Below are positions 1-6,530 of a stretch of 19,923 nucleotides of DNA, in pieces. The notes beneath the pieces are model-generated. The model did not search any database, was not told the origin of the DNA, and saw only the letters and a list, made by a program, of their open reading frames with translations. This DNA is from SAT2750 sp964476375 (GTDB lineage Bacteria > Planctomycetota > Planctomycetia > Pirellulales > Pirellulaceae), in the NCBI GenBank assembly GCA_964476375.1, contig CAYYZW010000041.1, forward strand, positions 1 to 19,923, read 5' to 3'. A program made the translations under genes and the position numbers. Within the stretch, counting starts at the first letter, position 1; each line of letters starts with the position of its first letter.

Positions 1-420
1 GATTTCCCGCAACTGGAACCGCTGGCAGATCATTTTCGTGATGCCGGAAACCCGGCGGAAAAACAGCGAGCTTTCCAGTTGTTTTTCCAGGCACTTGCCG
101 ACTGCTGGATTGCGGGAACCACGGGCACCATGGTGGAATCCTGGCAGGATTTTCGCGACCGCGTCAACCATGGCATCGACCACGTGCTCTCCTCCAGCAG
201 CGCCTCCGGCCGAAAAGTCGCGATCTTCACATCGGTCGGCCCGATCACCGTGGCAATCCAGCGCGCCTTAAACTGCCCGGACAACGCCGCGCTGGAGACC
301 GGCTGGAGAACATGGAACTGTTCACTCACCGATTTCGCCTTCACTCCCGGCCGGTTCACTCTCGACCGATTCAATTCCCTTCCCCATTTAACCGACTCGT
401 CCCAGTGGACGTACCGTTGA
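1..420 (+). CDS. Histidine phosphatase family protein, C-terminal part
   Basis: The frame is open from base 1 and ends with TGA at 418-420, so only the last 139 residues are present and the N-terminal RHG catalytic motif lies outside the window. Recognition rests on the C-terminal half of the phosphoglycerate-mutase-like fold: a strand GRKVAIFTSVGPI, where this family carries its second catalytic His in a 'vvsHggpi' setting, then a closing segment with CSLTDFAF and FNSLPHL, typical of these proteins. The visible strand has Ser-Val-Gly where His-Gly is common, so the second His may be replaced. The stop lies seven bases before the acyl-CoA dehydrogenase start, so the genes are probably co-transcribed. 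Histidine phosphatases are frequent neighbours of acyl-CoA dehydrogenase/APH-kinase clusters. Substrate unknown. Confidence 0.72.
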   Translation, partial: DFPQLEPLADHFRDAGNPAEKQRAFQLFFQALADCWIAGTTGTMVESWQDFRDRVNHGIDHVLSSSSASGRKVAIFTSVGPITVAIQRALNCPDNAALETGWRTWNCSLTDFAFTPGRFTLDRFNSLPHLTDSSQWTYR

Positions 421-427
421 GGGCCCC

Positions 428-1630
428 ATGGATTTTTCTATTCCCGCAAAAACCAGTGACCTGGTCGCCAGAATCCGTGCCTTTGTTGAAGAGGAGATCT
501 ACCCGCTGGAAGACTCCTGGCAGAAGCTCCCTTTCCGGGAACTGATTCCCCAGCTTGAGGACAAACGCCAAAGGGTGAGGGAGGAGGGTCTCTGGACCCC
601 GCAGATCCCCCGTTCCCATGGCGGACTGGGACTCGGTTTCCTGGAACATGCACTGGTGAGTGAACAACTGGCACGGAGTCCGCTTGGACACTATATCTTT
701 AACGCCCAGGCACCGGATGCCGGCAACATGGAAATTCTCCTGGAATTTGGTACGCCGGCCCAGCAGGAGAAATGGCTCACCCCGCTTCTGGCAGGTGACG
801 TGCGCAGCTGTTTCTCCATGACCGAGCCTGACCGGCCCGGCTCAAACCCTGTCTGGATGGAAACACGTGCGGAGCGGGACGGCGAGGAGTACGTGATCAA
901 CGGGCACAAGTGGTTTACCAGTTCGGCCGATGGGGCCGCCTTTGCCGTGGTGATGGTTGTCACGGATCCCGACGCCGCACCCCATGCGCGCGCCAGCCAG
1001 ATCATTGTCCCGACAGACACGCCTGGCTTTACCAACGTGCGAAATATTCCCTGCATGGGCCACGCCGGGGACGACTGGGCAAGCCATTCCGAGATCACTT
1101 ACACCGACTGCCGGGTCCCGGTCGACAACCGGCTTGGGGAGGAGGGCGCCGGTTTCGCCATTGCCCAGTCCCGTCTGGGACCGGGCCGGATCCATCACTG
1201 CATGCGGTGGATCGGCATTTCCGAGCGTTGCCTGGAAATGATCTGCCGGCGGGCTGCAAGCAGGGAGATCGCGCCAGGGGAAAAACTTGCCAGCCGGCAG
1301 GTAATCCAGCACTGGATCGCTGACAGTCGAACCGAGATCGATGCGTCGCGCCTGATGGTCCTGCACGCGGGATGGAAAATTGACCAGCAGGGAGCCAAGG
1401 AGGCCCGCACCGAGGTTTCCTCGATCAAGTACTACGTGGCCGACGTGATGATGAAAGTCATCGACCGGGCAATCCAGGTTCACGGGGCCCAGGGCATCAG
1501 TGACGACACGATCCTCTCCTACTTCTACCGCAACGAGCGTGCCGCGCGGATTTATGACGGCCCGGACGAGGTCCACCGGAATGTCGTTGCGCGCCGCGTG
1601 CTTCGGGAACATGGTTACTCGACCAGGTGA
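428..1630 (+). CDS. Acyl-CoA dehydrogenase family protein (ACAD10/11- or LvaC-like)
   Basis: A 400-residue flavoprotein of normal acyl-CoA dehydrogenase length. An N-terminal helical domain (about 1-120) is followed by the middle beta domain with CFSMTEPD (128-135) and YVINGHKWFTS (155-165), the FAD/substrate signatures, then a C-terminal helical bundle with the VHGAQGIS (351-358) FAD/dimer motif. The region that carries the catalytic base in classical members (the Glu of Y-E-G-T) reads YDGPDEVH (376-383), with Asp377 at the equivalent place. The DGPDEVH signature is what I associate with the ACAD10/ACAD11 subgroup. It is expected to act on an acyl-CoA and pass electrons to ETF. The gene sits seven bases after a histidine phosphatase and touches the downstream APH-fold kinase, so the two probably work on one substrate. 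The subgroup call rests on motif and context, not on an alignment. Confidence 0.93.
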   Translation: MDFSIPAKTSDLVARIRAFVEEEIYPLEDSWQKLPFRELIPQLEDKRQRVREEGLWTPQIPRSHGGLGLGFLEHALVSEQLARSPLGHYIFNAQAPDAGNMEILLEFGTPAQQEKWLTPLLAGDVRSCFSMTEPDRPGSNPVWMETRAERDGEEYVINGHKWFTSSADGAAFAVVMVVTDPDAAPHARASQIIVPTDTPGFTNVRNIPCMGHAGDDWASHSEITYTDCRVPVDNRLGEEGAGFAIAQSRLGPGRIHHCMRWIGISERCLEMICRRAASREIAPGEKLASRQVIQHWIADSRTEIDASRLMVLHAGWKIDQQGAKEARTEVSSIKYYVADVMMKVIDRAIQVHGAQGISDDTILSYFYRNERAARIYDGPDEVHRNVVARRVLREHGYSTR

Positions 1631-1635
1631 TTTTC

Positions 1636-2709
1636 ATGCCAGACCCTGTGATTGACCAGGCCGTCCCGGTCCGGGAGGGGGAGGAGATCGACCAGGAGAT
1701 GCTGGCAGCCTGCCTGGGAAGGCATCTCGGCGAGCCGCTCCCACCCCTGAAGGTCCAGCAATTCCCCAGTGGTTTTTCCAACCTCACTTATTTACTGACC
1801 CTCGGGGACCGCCAGCTGGTACTCCGGCGTCCTCCTTTTGGTAATCGCGTTAAGTCGGCCCACGACATGAGCCGTGAGTACCGCGTTCTCTCCCGGCTCT
1901 CGGCCGTCTACTCGCCGGCCCCCCGGCCCCTCTTTTTCTGTGATGATCCGTCCGTGATTGGCGATGACTTTTACGTGATGGAACGGCGGCAGGGGGTCGT
2001 GCTTCGTGGCCCCGGGGCCCCGGAGATATTACACAACGACCAGCACATGGTGAGGGCCCTCTGTGAGTCATTTATTGACAACCTGGCCACGCTTCACATG
2101 CTGGACTACCAGGCGGCCGGGCTGGGCGACCTGGGACGCCCCGAGGGCTACGTCATGAGGCAGGTGACCGGCTGGGAACGGCGGTACCAGGACGCCCGCA
2201 CCGACGATCATCCCGCAATGGATCGCCTGGGACGCTGGCTGATCGCCAACCAGCCCGCCGATTGTGGCCCGGCCCTGATCCACAATGACTACAAGTACGA
2301 CAACCTGATGCTCGACGCGGAGGATCTGACGCAGATCATTGCGGTCCTGGACTGGGAAATGGCCACCATCGGGGATCCCCTGATGGACCTGGGGACCACG
2401 CTGGCCTACTGGGTCGAACCGTCCGACCCTGCCCAGATGCATGCGCGGGCATTCGGCCCGACCATGCTGCCCGGCAGCATGACGCGCAGGGAGCTTCTTC
2501 TGCGTTACTCTGAGAAGACCGGCTTGACCACGGATCACTTGCATTTTTACTGCGGGTACGGTCTTTTCAAGCTGGCCGTTATCATTCAACAGATCTACGC
2601 ACGCTTTGTCCGTGGAAAAACGCGAGACCCCCGCTTTGCCAAACTCGACACAACGGTCGGGCAGCTGGCAGAAAGGGGCCTCCAGGTGATCCAGGACAGG
2701 GCCGTGTAA
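1636..2709 (+). CDS. APH-fold phosphotransferase family protein (LvaA / ACAD10-11 kinase domain-like)
   Basis: A 357-residue cytoplasmic kinase of the aminoglycoside-phosphotransferase/choline-kinase fold. From the chosen ATG, a glycine-containing nucleotide loop lies at 45-52 (SGFSNLTY), the Brenner motif HNDYKYDN at 216-223 gives the catalytic Asp218 and metal ligand Asn223, and LDWE at 238-241 gives the metal-binding Asp239, followed by GDPLMDLG. The ATG at 1636 is preferred because AGGTGA lies five bases before it; a GTG at 1627, overlapping the dehydrogenase stop, would add three residues. Direct linkage to an acyl-CoA dehydrogenase argues against antibiotic resistance and for phosphorylation of a hydroxyacyl-CoA, as known for LvaA of Pseudomonas putida and the kinase domains of ACAD10/ACAD11. 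The substrate is inferred. Confidence 0.9.
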   Translation: MPDPVIDQAVPVREGEEIDQEMLAACLGRHLGEPLPPLKVQQFPSGFSNLTYLLTLGDRQLVLRRPPFGNRVKSAHDMSREYRVLSRLSAVYSPAPRPLFFCDDPSVIGDDFYVMERRQGVVLRGPGAPEILHNDQHMVRALCESFIDNLATLHMLDYQAAGLGDLGRPEGYVMRQVTGWERRYQDARTDDHPAMDRLGRWLIANQPADCGPALIHNDYKYDNLMLDAEDLTQIIAVLDWEMATIGDPLMDLGTTLAYWVEPSDPAQMHARAFGPTMLPGSMTRRELLLRYSEKTGLTTDHLHFYCGYGLFKLAVIIQQIYARFVRGKTRDPRFAKLDTTVGQLAERGLQVIQDRAV

Positions 2710-2738
2710 CCCACGTCAGACAAGGACAGGAAAAGAAA

Positions 2739-3500
2739 ATGGATTCCATGTTTTCACTGGCAGGTCATAACGCGATCATTACCGGCGGAACTCGTGGCAT
2801 CGGACTGGCCATTGCCGGGGCATTCCTCCAGGCGGGTGCCACCGTAACGCTCTGCAGCCGGAAGCAGGAGAATGTGGACCAGGCGCTTGCCGAGCTCAAA
2901 TCGCATACAGACCAGCTGCTGGGGGTCACCGCGCATGTCGGTCGAGGCGAGGAGCTGGAACCTCTGGTAGCAGCCGCTGCCGAGAAATTCGGGCCGGTGA
3001 ATATCCTGGTGAATAACGCCGGCACCAACCCTTACTACGGGCCAATCATCGATTCAGAAGAATGGGCCTGGGACAAGACAATGGCCGTCAATCTCAAGGC
3101 CCCCTACATGCTCTCCCAGGTCGTTGCCCGCCAGATGACCGAGAAGGAGGGCGGATCGATCATCAATATTGCCTCGATTGCCGGTCTCTCCGCAGCCGAA
3201 GGGCAGGGCATCTACTCGGTCACCAAGGCGGGCCTGATCATGCTGACCAGGGTTATGGCACGGGAACTTGGTGACAAGCGTATCCGCGTCAACTGCATTT
3301 GCCCTGGCGTCATCAAAACGCGGTTGAGCGAGGCGCTCTGGGCCGAACCGGAAGTCGAGAAAGCAATGGCCGCACAGAAAGCTTTGAAACGTGTGGGGAC
3401 AACCGATGAACTGGTTGGTGCAGCAATTTACCTTGCCTCCCCTGCCAGTTCCTTCACCACCGGTGCGATGCTGCAGGTGGATGGGGGAATGGTGATCTAG
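2739..3500 (+). CDS. SDR family NAD(P)-dependent oxidoreductase
   Basis: A classical short-chain dehydrogenase of 253 residues, the usual length. It has the Rossmann glycine motif TGGTRGIG (15-22), NNAG (92-95), the active-site Asn in AVNLKAP (116-122), Ser146 in the IASIAGL strand, and the catalytic pair Tyr159/Lys163 (YSVTK). The C-terminus ends with the TGAMLQVDGG motif common to 3-oxoacyl reductase-like SDRs. An AAGGA stretch about ten bases upstream fits the ATG. It follows the APH-kinase gene after 29 bases and is probably in the same operon; there it could interconvert the keto and hydroxy forms of the acyl-CoA handled by the kinase and dehydrogenase, as the SDR of the lva cluster does. 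Cofactor preference cannot be settled from the sequence. Confidence 0.95.
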   Translation: MDSMFSLAGHNAIITGGTRGIGLAIAGAFLQAGATVTLCSRKQENVDQALAELKSHTDQLLGVTAHVGRGEELEPLVAAAAEKFGPVNILVNNAGTNPYYGPIIDSEEWAWDKTMAVNLKAPYMLSQVVARQMTEKEGGSIINIASIAGLSAAEGQGIYSVTKAGLIMLTRVMARELGDKRIRVNCICPGVIKTRLSEALWAEPEVEKAMAAQKALKRVGTTDELVGAAIYLASPASSFTTGAMLQVDGGMVI

Positions 3501-3997
3501 GGTCGCATCACCCCGCATAGCGGCGGTTCCCAGTCGAGTGCCTGGTGCTGCTGGACAAACTCTTCAATTTTCCCCGCCATGTCCACCGGAAAGGGCGACA
3601 TCCGGCGATCCGTCATATCGATGTGGGCGGCAACCACCTCGAGTGTGGCGGCCAGACGACCACGGGTTTCATTGATCATGAAATGCATCATCTGGAAACG
3701 TTTCGCGGTCCTGGCGACAAAACGAGAGTGAATAATCACTTCCTGTTCTACTCGTGCCTCGGCAAGATAGACCGTGTGGGCCTCCAGCGCAAAACTCCCC
3801 GCCTCGTTCTGTTCCATGTACTCCGGGTTGAAACCGATCATCCGGAAGACGCGATCGATCGCCCGGTCGAACATCTGTGTGTAATAGGTGACGTTCATAT
3901 GCCCCATTTCATCCAGGTAGTCCGGGATCACCACCTCCTGGTGGGTCATGGGAAGCTCTCTTACCTGTGACAGGCTGGGCTGAATCTGGCGTGACAT
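3497..3997 (-). CDS. Acyl-CoA thioesterase, 4-hydroxybenzoyl-CoA thioesterase-like hotdog fold
   Basis: A 166-residue single-hotdog protein. Near the N-terminus is YLDEMGHMNVTYY (27-39), the 4HBT-type signature in which Asp29 would be the catalytic acid and His33-Met-Asn the start of the central helix. It probably hydrolyses an acyl-CoA thioester in the cytoplasm. The ATG at 3997 is preferred over the one at 4003 because AGGAG lies eight bases before the former and only two before the latter. That ribosome site overlaps the stop codon of the upstream MDR gene, so the two are likely translationally linked. At its 3' end its TAG shares the palindrome CTAG with the stop of the convergent SDR gene. 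Confidence 0.88.
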   Translation of the reverse strand: MSRQIQPSLSQVRELPMTHQEVVIPDYLDEMGHMNVTYYTQMFDRAIDRVFRMIGFNPEYMEQNEAGSFALEAHTVYLAEARVEQEVIIHSRFVARTAKRFQMMHFMINETRGRLAATLEVVAAHIDMTDRRMSPFPVDMAGKIEEFVQQHQALDWEPPLCGVMRP

Positions 3998-4008
3998 GAT
4001 CATTTCTC

Positions 4009-5019
4009 CTAGTCGGCAATTTTAACGAGTTGCTTGCCGATATTTGCACCCTGCATCATCTCCAGGAATGCCCGCGGTGCATTCTCCAGGCCCTCCGTAA
4101 TCCTTTCACGGTACGCAATCTGCCCGCCGACAACCCACTCGGTCAGCTGGGGAATCGCTTCACGAAAACGCTCGACAAAATCGGTCACCAGGAAACCCTC
4201 CACCCTGGCCCGCTTGACGATCAGGTGCCATAACAGTCGCGGCCCCTGCCCGGCCTCGGTGAGATTGTACTGGGAGATCTGGCCACAGATTCCAACCCGT
4301 GCCCCGATATTCAGGAGCGGGAAGATCGCATCGGTCATCGGACCCCCGACATTATCAAAATAGACATCCACCCCGTCCGGGCAGAGTTCCTTCAGCAAGG
4401 GCCCGTACTCCTCGGTCGACTTGTAGTTCAGGCCGCCGTCAAAACCCAGGTCGCCGGTGATATAGTCGATCTTCTCCTCCGAGCCGGCCGTGCCAATCAC
4501 CCGGCATCCCTTGATCCGTGCCAGTTGCCCGACAGTGGACCCCACCGCCCCGGCTGCTCCCGAGACCACCACCGTGTCACCCTGCTGCAGGCGGCACACC
4601 TCCAGCAGGCCAAAATAAGCGGTCAGTCCTGGCATTCCCAGTACATGCAGGGCCGTGGAGACCGGAGCCTGGTCCGGATTAATCTGCCGCACCGCCGTAC
4701 CATCGCTGATCGCGTATTCCTGCCAGCCAAACATCCCTGCGACGTTGGCTCCCTCACCATACCGGGGATTCCTGGACTTCACCACGCGGGCAACCACCTG
4801 GCCGACCATCCGCTCACCAATACCGACTGGATCGGCATAGGAGGCCACATCATTCATGCGACCTCGCATGTAAGGATCGACCGAGAGGAAAAGCGACTGG
4901 ACCAGGAACTCTCCCTCGGCAGGTTCTTCCAGTGGCGTCTCCACCAGTTCAAAATCCGCATCCTCCGGGAAACCCTTCGGCCGACGCGCGAGCAGGATCT
5001 GGCGATTGGTGATGGACAT
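4009..5019 (-). CDS. NADP-dependent oxidoreductase, MDR superfamily (CurA / prostaglandin reductase-like)
   Basis: A 336-residue zinc-independent medium-chain dehydrogenase of usual length. The N-terminal GroES-like domain includes LSVDPYMRGRM (45-55), a hallmark of the alkenal reductase branch. The Rossmann domain has SGAAGAVGSTVGQLA (153-167), then VYFDNVGG (219-226), and the protein closes with GKQLVKI. Known relatives reduce the double bond of alpha,beta-unsaturated ketones or aldehydes with NADPH. The ATG at 5019 was chosen because homologues begin close to MSITNRQ and AGGGAG lies about ten bases upstream; the frame extends 16 codons further but that stretch looks non-coding. It is the first gene of a two-gene minus-strand unit with the thioesterase and diverges from the DUF3179 gene. 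Confidence 0.93.
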   Translation of the reverse strand: MSITNRQILLARRPKGFPEDADFELVETPLEEPAEGEFLVQSLFLSVDPYMRGRMNDVASYADPVGIGERMVGQVVARVVKSRNPRYGEGANVAGMFGWQEYAISDGTAVRQINPDQAPVSTALHVLGMPGLTAYFGLLEVCRLQQGDTVVVSGAAGAVGSTVGQLARIKGCRVIGTAGSEEKIDYITGDLGFDGGLNYKSTEEYGPLLKELCPDGVDVYFDNVGGPMTDAIFPLLNIGARVGICGQISQYNLTEAGQGPRLLWHLIVKRARVEGFLVTDFVERFREAIPQLTEWVVGGQIAYRERITEGLENAPRAFLEMMQGANIGKQLVKIAD

Positions 5020-5196
5020 CGAAAGACAACTCCCTGGAGCACGCGGAATTCGTCGGCAAGGCGTCATACTACCACAAGCGATCCGCGTTATTCAGGCGGG
5101 GCTGTCCTCGAGACGTTTCGATCCGGGTGGCACGAAGGTGGATTGCCTGTGACAATAGGGCAAAGACCATCGGCCTTCGCTGGGAACTCCAAGAAC
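5020..5196. other. Divergent intergenic region
   Basis: The 177 bases between the start of the minus-strand MDR gene and the start of the plus-strand DUF3179 gene must hold at least the minus-strand promoter. The plus-strand frame is open through this stretch from 4525, but upstream of 5197 it runs antisense to the MDR gene and gives a low-complexity, Arg/His-rich translation with no family character, so I treat it as non-coding. I found no convincing -35/-10 pair and no clear operator. Confidence 0.4.
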
Positions 5197-5850
5197 ATGC
5201 GCGTGAGCCGCCAATCCATCGCACTGCTGGTCAGCATCGTGCTGATCGTGCTGGGAATCGCCTTCGCTTCCGATTACCTGGTGTTCCAGGGAACCCGGCC
5301 GGATTACTCGGATCCGGTCATCTACTCCGAGAAAAACAAGCTCGATGCCGCGGCCGGAACGAACGGGATCTCCGAGACTCCTGCCTGGATGGTGCCCCAG
5401 GCAGCCCCGGAGATGGTGCCGGTGAGCCAGGTGGAACTGGCGGACAAGGAAAAGGTCATTGCCATTGAGGTGGACGGCCAGCATTTTGCCTATCCACTGT
5501 TTTACCTCTACGGCATCGGTGAACACATCGTCAACGATACGTTCACGGGAAAACCGATCACGGTCATTTACTGCAGCCAGACCGGGTGCACACGGGTTCT
5601 GACAACAGACAAGACGGACAAGCCGCTGCCCGTGATCCAGCAGGGACTCGTGAACAGCGAACTTGCTCTTCTCTTTGCCGGAGAGGTCCATCAACTCTCC
5701 AAGGACACGATTCCCCTGGACCAGTACCCGCATGAGATTGTCAGCTGGCCAACGTGGCGTGAGCAGCACCCGGACGGTCTGGTCTACCCGGGGGTGACAT
5801 GGGACGACGAGGACGAGGATCCGGTGGCAAGCGAGAACGACAAAAAATGA
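5197..5850 (+). CDS. DUF3179 domain-containing membrane-anchored protein
   Basis: A 217-residue protein with one N-terminal membrane segment (about 7-24), then an extracytoplasmic domain. The middle reads as the DUF3179 core: a VIAIEVDGQHFAYPLF strand pair (87-102), GIGEHIVNDTFTGKPITVIYC (106-126) and a Cys126/Cys131 pair in YCSQTGC, where the family usually has a 'tyCPLCn' type motif. Substrate and reaction of the family are not established. It is shorter than many DUF3179 proteins and ends in an acidic tail (DDEDED). The ATG at 5197 is chosen because the membrane anchor starts right after it, although no strong ribosome site precedes it; an upstream GTG at 5149 is a less likely alternative. 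Confidence 0.75.
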   Translation: MRVSRQSIALLVSIVLIVLGIAFASDYLVFQGTRPDYSDPVIYSEKNKLDAAAGTNGISETPAWMVPQAAPEMVPVSQVELADKEKVIAIEVDGQHFAYPLFYLYGIGEHIVNDTFTGKPITVIYCSQTGCTRVLTTDKTDKPLPVIQQGLVNSELALLFAGEVHQLSKDTIPLDQYPHEIVSWPTWREQHPDGLVYPGVTWDDEDEDPVASENDKK

Positions 5851-5943
5851 CCTGTCCAGGGTCCCCTCGCTGTTCCCTTTCACGAATATGCCGCTATCGG
5901 CAAACGGAACTGCCCCACGAAACGGGCCTTTTTCCCTCGCAAT

Positions 5944-6041
5944 ATCGGTGTTTTTCACCGATCTGAGAAAAAGTCGTGTTTTTCTGTCCGCCTATGCCGG
6001 GGAAACGCAATCCCCTTGTAGAGAGGCAGTCACCGACTGTC
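5944..6041 (+). promoter_or_regulatory. Hairpin-rich leader before the small repeat-protein gene
   Basis: Three perfect inverted repeats lie within about 100 bases upstream of the gene at 6082: ATCGGTG/CACCGAT (5944-5950 and 5956-5962, loop of five T), GGGGA/TCCCC (5999-6003 and 6011-6015), and CAGTC/GACTG (6027-6031 and 6035-6039, loop ACC, extendable by a G-T and a G-C pair). Together they would fold an untranslated leader into consecutive stem-loops. I recognise no known riboswitch class. The first hairpin could instead be part of the 3' end of the DUF3179 transcript. Confidence 0.35.
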
Positions 6042-6081
6042 CAAACCAGCAAAAACCTATCTTGGATAAGTGAGAAAAGCG

Positions 6082-6429
6082 ATGAAAAAGAACCTCTTCA
6101 CAGCAGCACTGGTTTCCCTGTTTTTACTTGGCGGCATGGTCTTCACGTCGGAGGCACAAGCCGACCCGCTCGACAAGAAGAGTCCCAAGATTGCCCATGG
6201 CATGTACCGGGAACTCGACAAATCCAGTCCCAAGATCGCCGAGGGGATGTACCGTGACCGCGGCAAGTCCAGTCCCAAAATAGCCCATGGGATTCGAACC
6301 CCATCTGCCGGTGCCAACGATAACCTGATCTTCATGGTCGAGATGGCCCTGGAAATCGGGGATGTGGAACTGGCCAATGAGCTGGTCGACAGGGTTCTCA
6401 AGCTGGATTATGGTTTCCGTCGCCGCTAG
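6082..6429 (+). CDS. Small exported protein with SPKIAHGMYR tandem repeats
   Basis: A 115-residue protein I do not recognise. Residues 1-27 form a clear Sec signal peptide: MKKN, a hydrophobic core (LFTAALVSLFLLGGMVF), then a likely cleavage after SEAQA. The mature part begins with two full copies and one partial copy of a 15-residue repeat with core SPKIAxGMYRxxxKS, then a Ser/Ala/Gly linker and a C-terminal helix-prone segment NLIFMVEMALEIGDVELANELV ending in basic residues. It should be exported to the periplasm or beyond. The ATG at 6082 is chosen for the signal peptide; GAGAA a few bases upstream is a weak ribosome site, and a GTG at 6070 would add four residues. It appears to be a single-gene transcript, since a structured leader precedes it and a terminator-like hairpin follows it. 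Confidence 0.75.
   Translation: MKKNLFTAALVSLFLLGGMVFTSEAQADPLDKKSPKIAHGMYRELDKSSPKIAEGMYRDRGKSSPKIAHGIRTPSAGANDNLIFMVEMALEIGDVELANELVDRVLKLDYGFRRR
6181..6294 (+). repeat. 45-base in-frame tandem repeat (2.5 copies)
   Basis: Copies begin with AGTCCCAA at 6181, 6226 and 6271, an exact 45-base period. The third copy is cut after eight codons. The encoded unit is SPKIAxGMYRxxxKS. Bases differ mostly at synonymous sites, for example AAGATT, AAGATC and AAAATA for Lys-Ile, which suggests an old duplication kept by selection on the peptide rather than recent slippage. Confidence 0.85.
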
Positions 6430-6466
6430 GCTGACAGCGGGGACAGACTTTCCACCCCTGCAGATG

Positions 6467-6500
6467 ATGCCGTGGCCTTCCCTGGTCACGGCATTTCTGC
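6467..6500 (+). terminator. Likely Rho-independent terminator of the small repeat-protein gene
   Basis: ATGCCGTGGCC (6467-6477) pairs with GGTCACGGCAT (6484-6494) across a six-base loop: an 11-base-pair stem with one G-T pair. It is followed by TTTCT. It starts 38 bases after the stop codon at 6429 and 37 bases before the VOC gene start. The T-tract is short, so it may be leaky. Confidence 0.6.
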
Positions 6501-6530
6501 CGTCTGACATACACCGTGAGGAAATCACGC

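Noticed and set aside
1636..2709. Aminoglycoside resistance gene
   Set aside because: The APH fold is broad, and close linkage to acyl-CoA dehydrogenase and SDR genes points to metabolic phosphorylation.
4525..5196. 224-codon upstream extension of the DUF3179 frame
   Set aside because: It runs antisense through the MDR oxidoreductase and the divergent intergenic region; family similarity begins only after the membrane anchor at 5197.
5912..5933. GCCC/GGGC hairpin followed by CTTTTT, as a terminator after the DUF3179 gene
   Set aside because: The stem is only four base pairs with an eight-base loop, too weak to call with confidence, although its position would suit.
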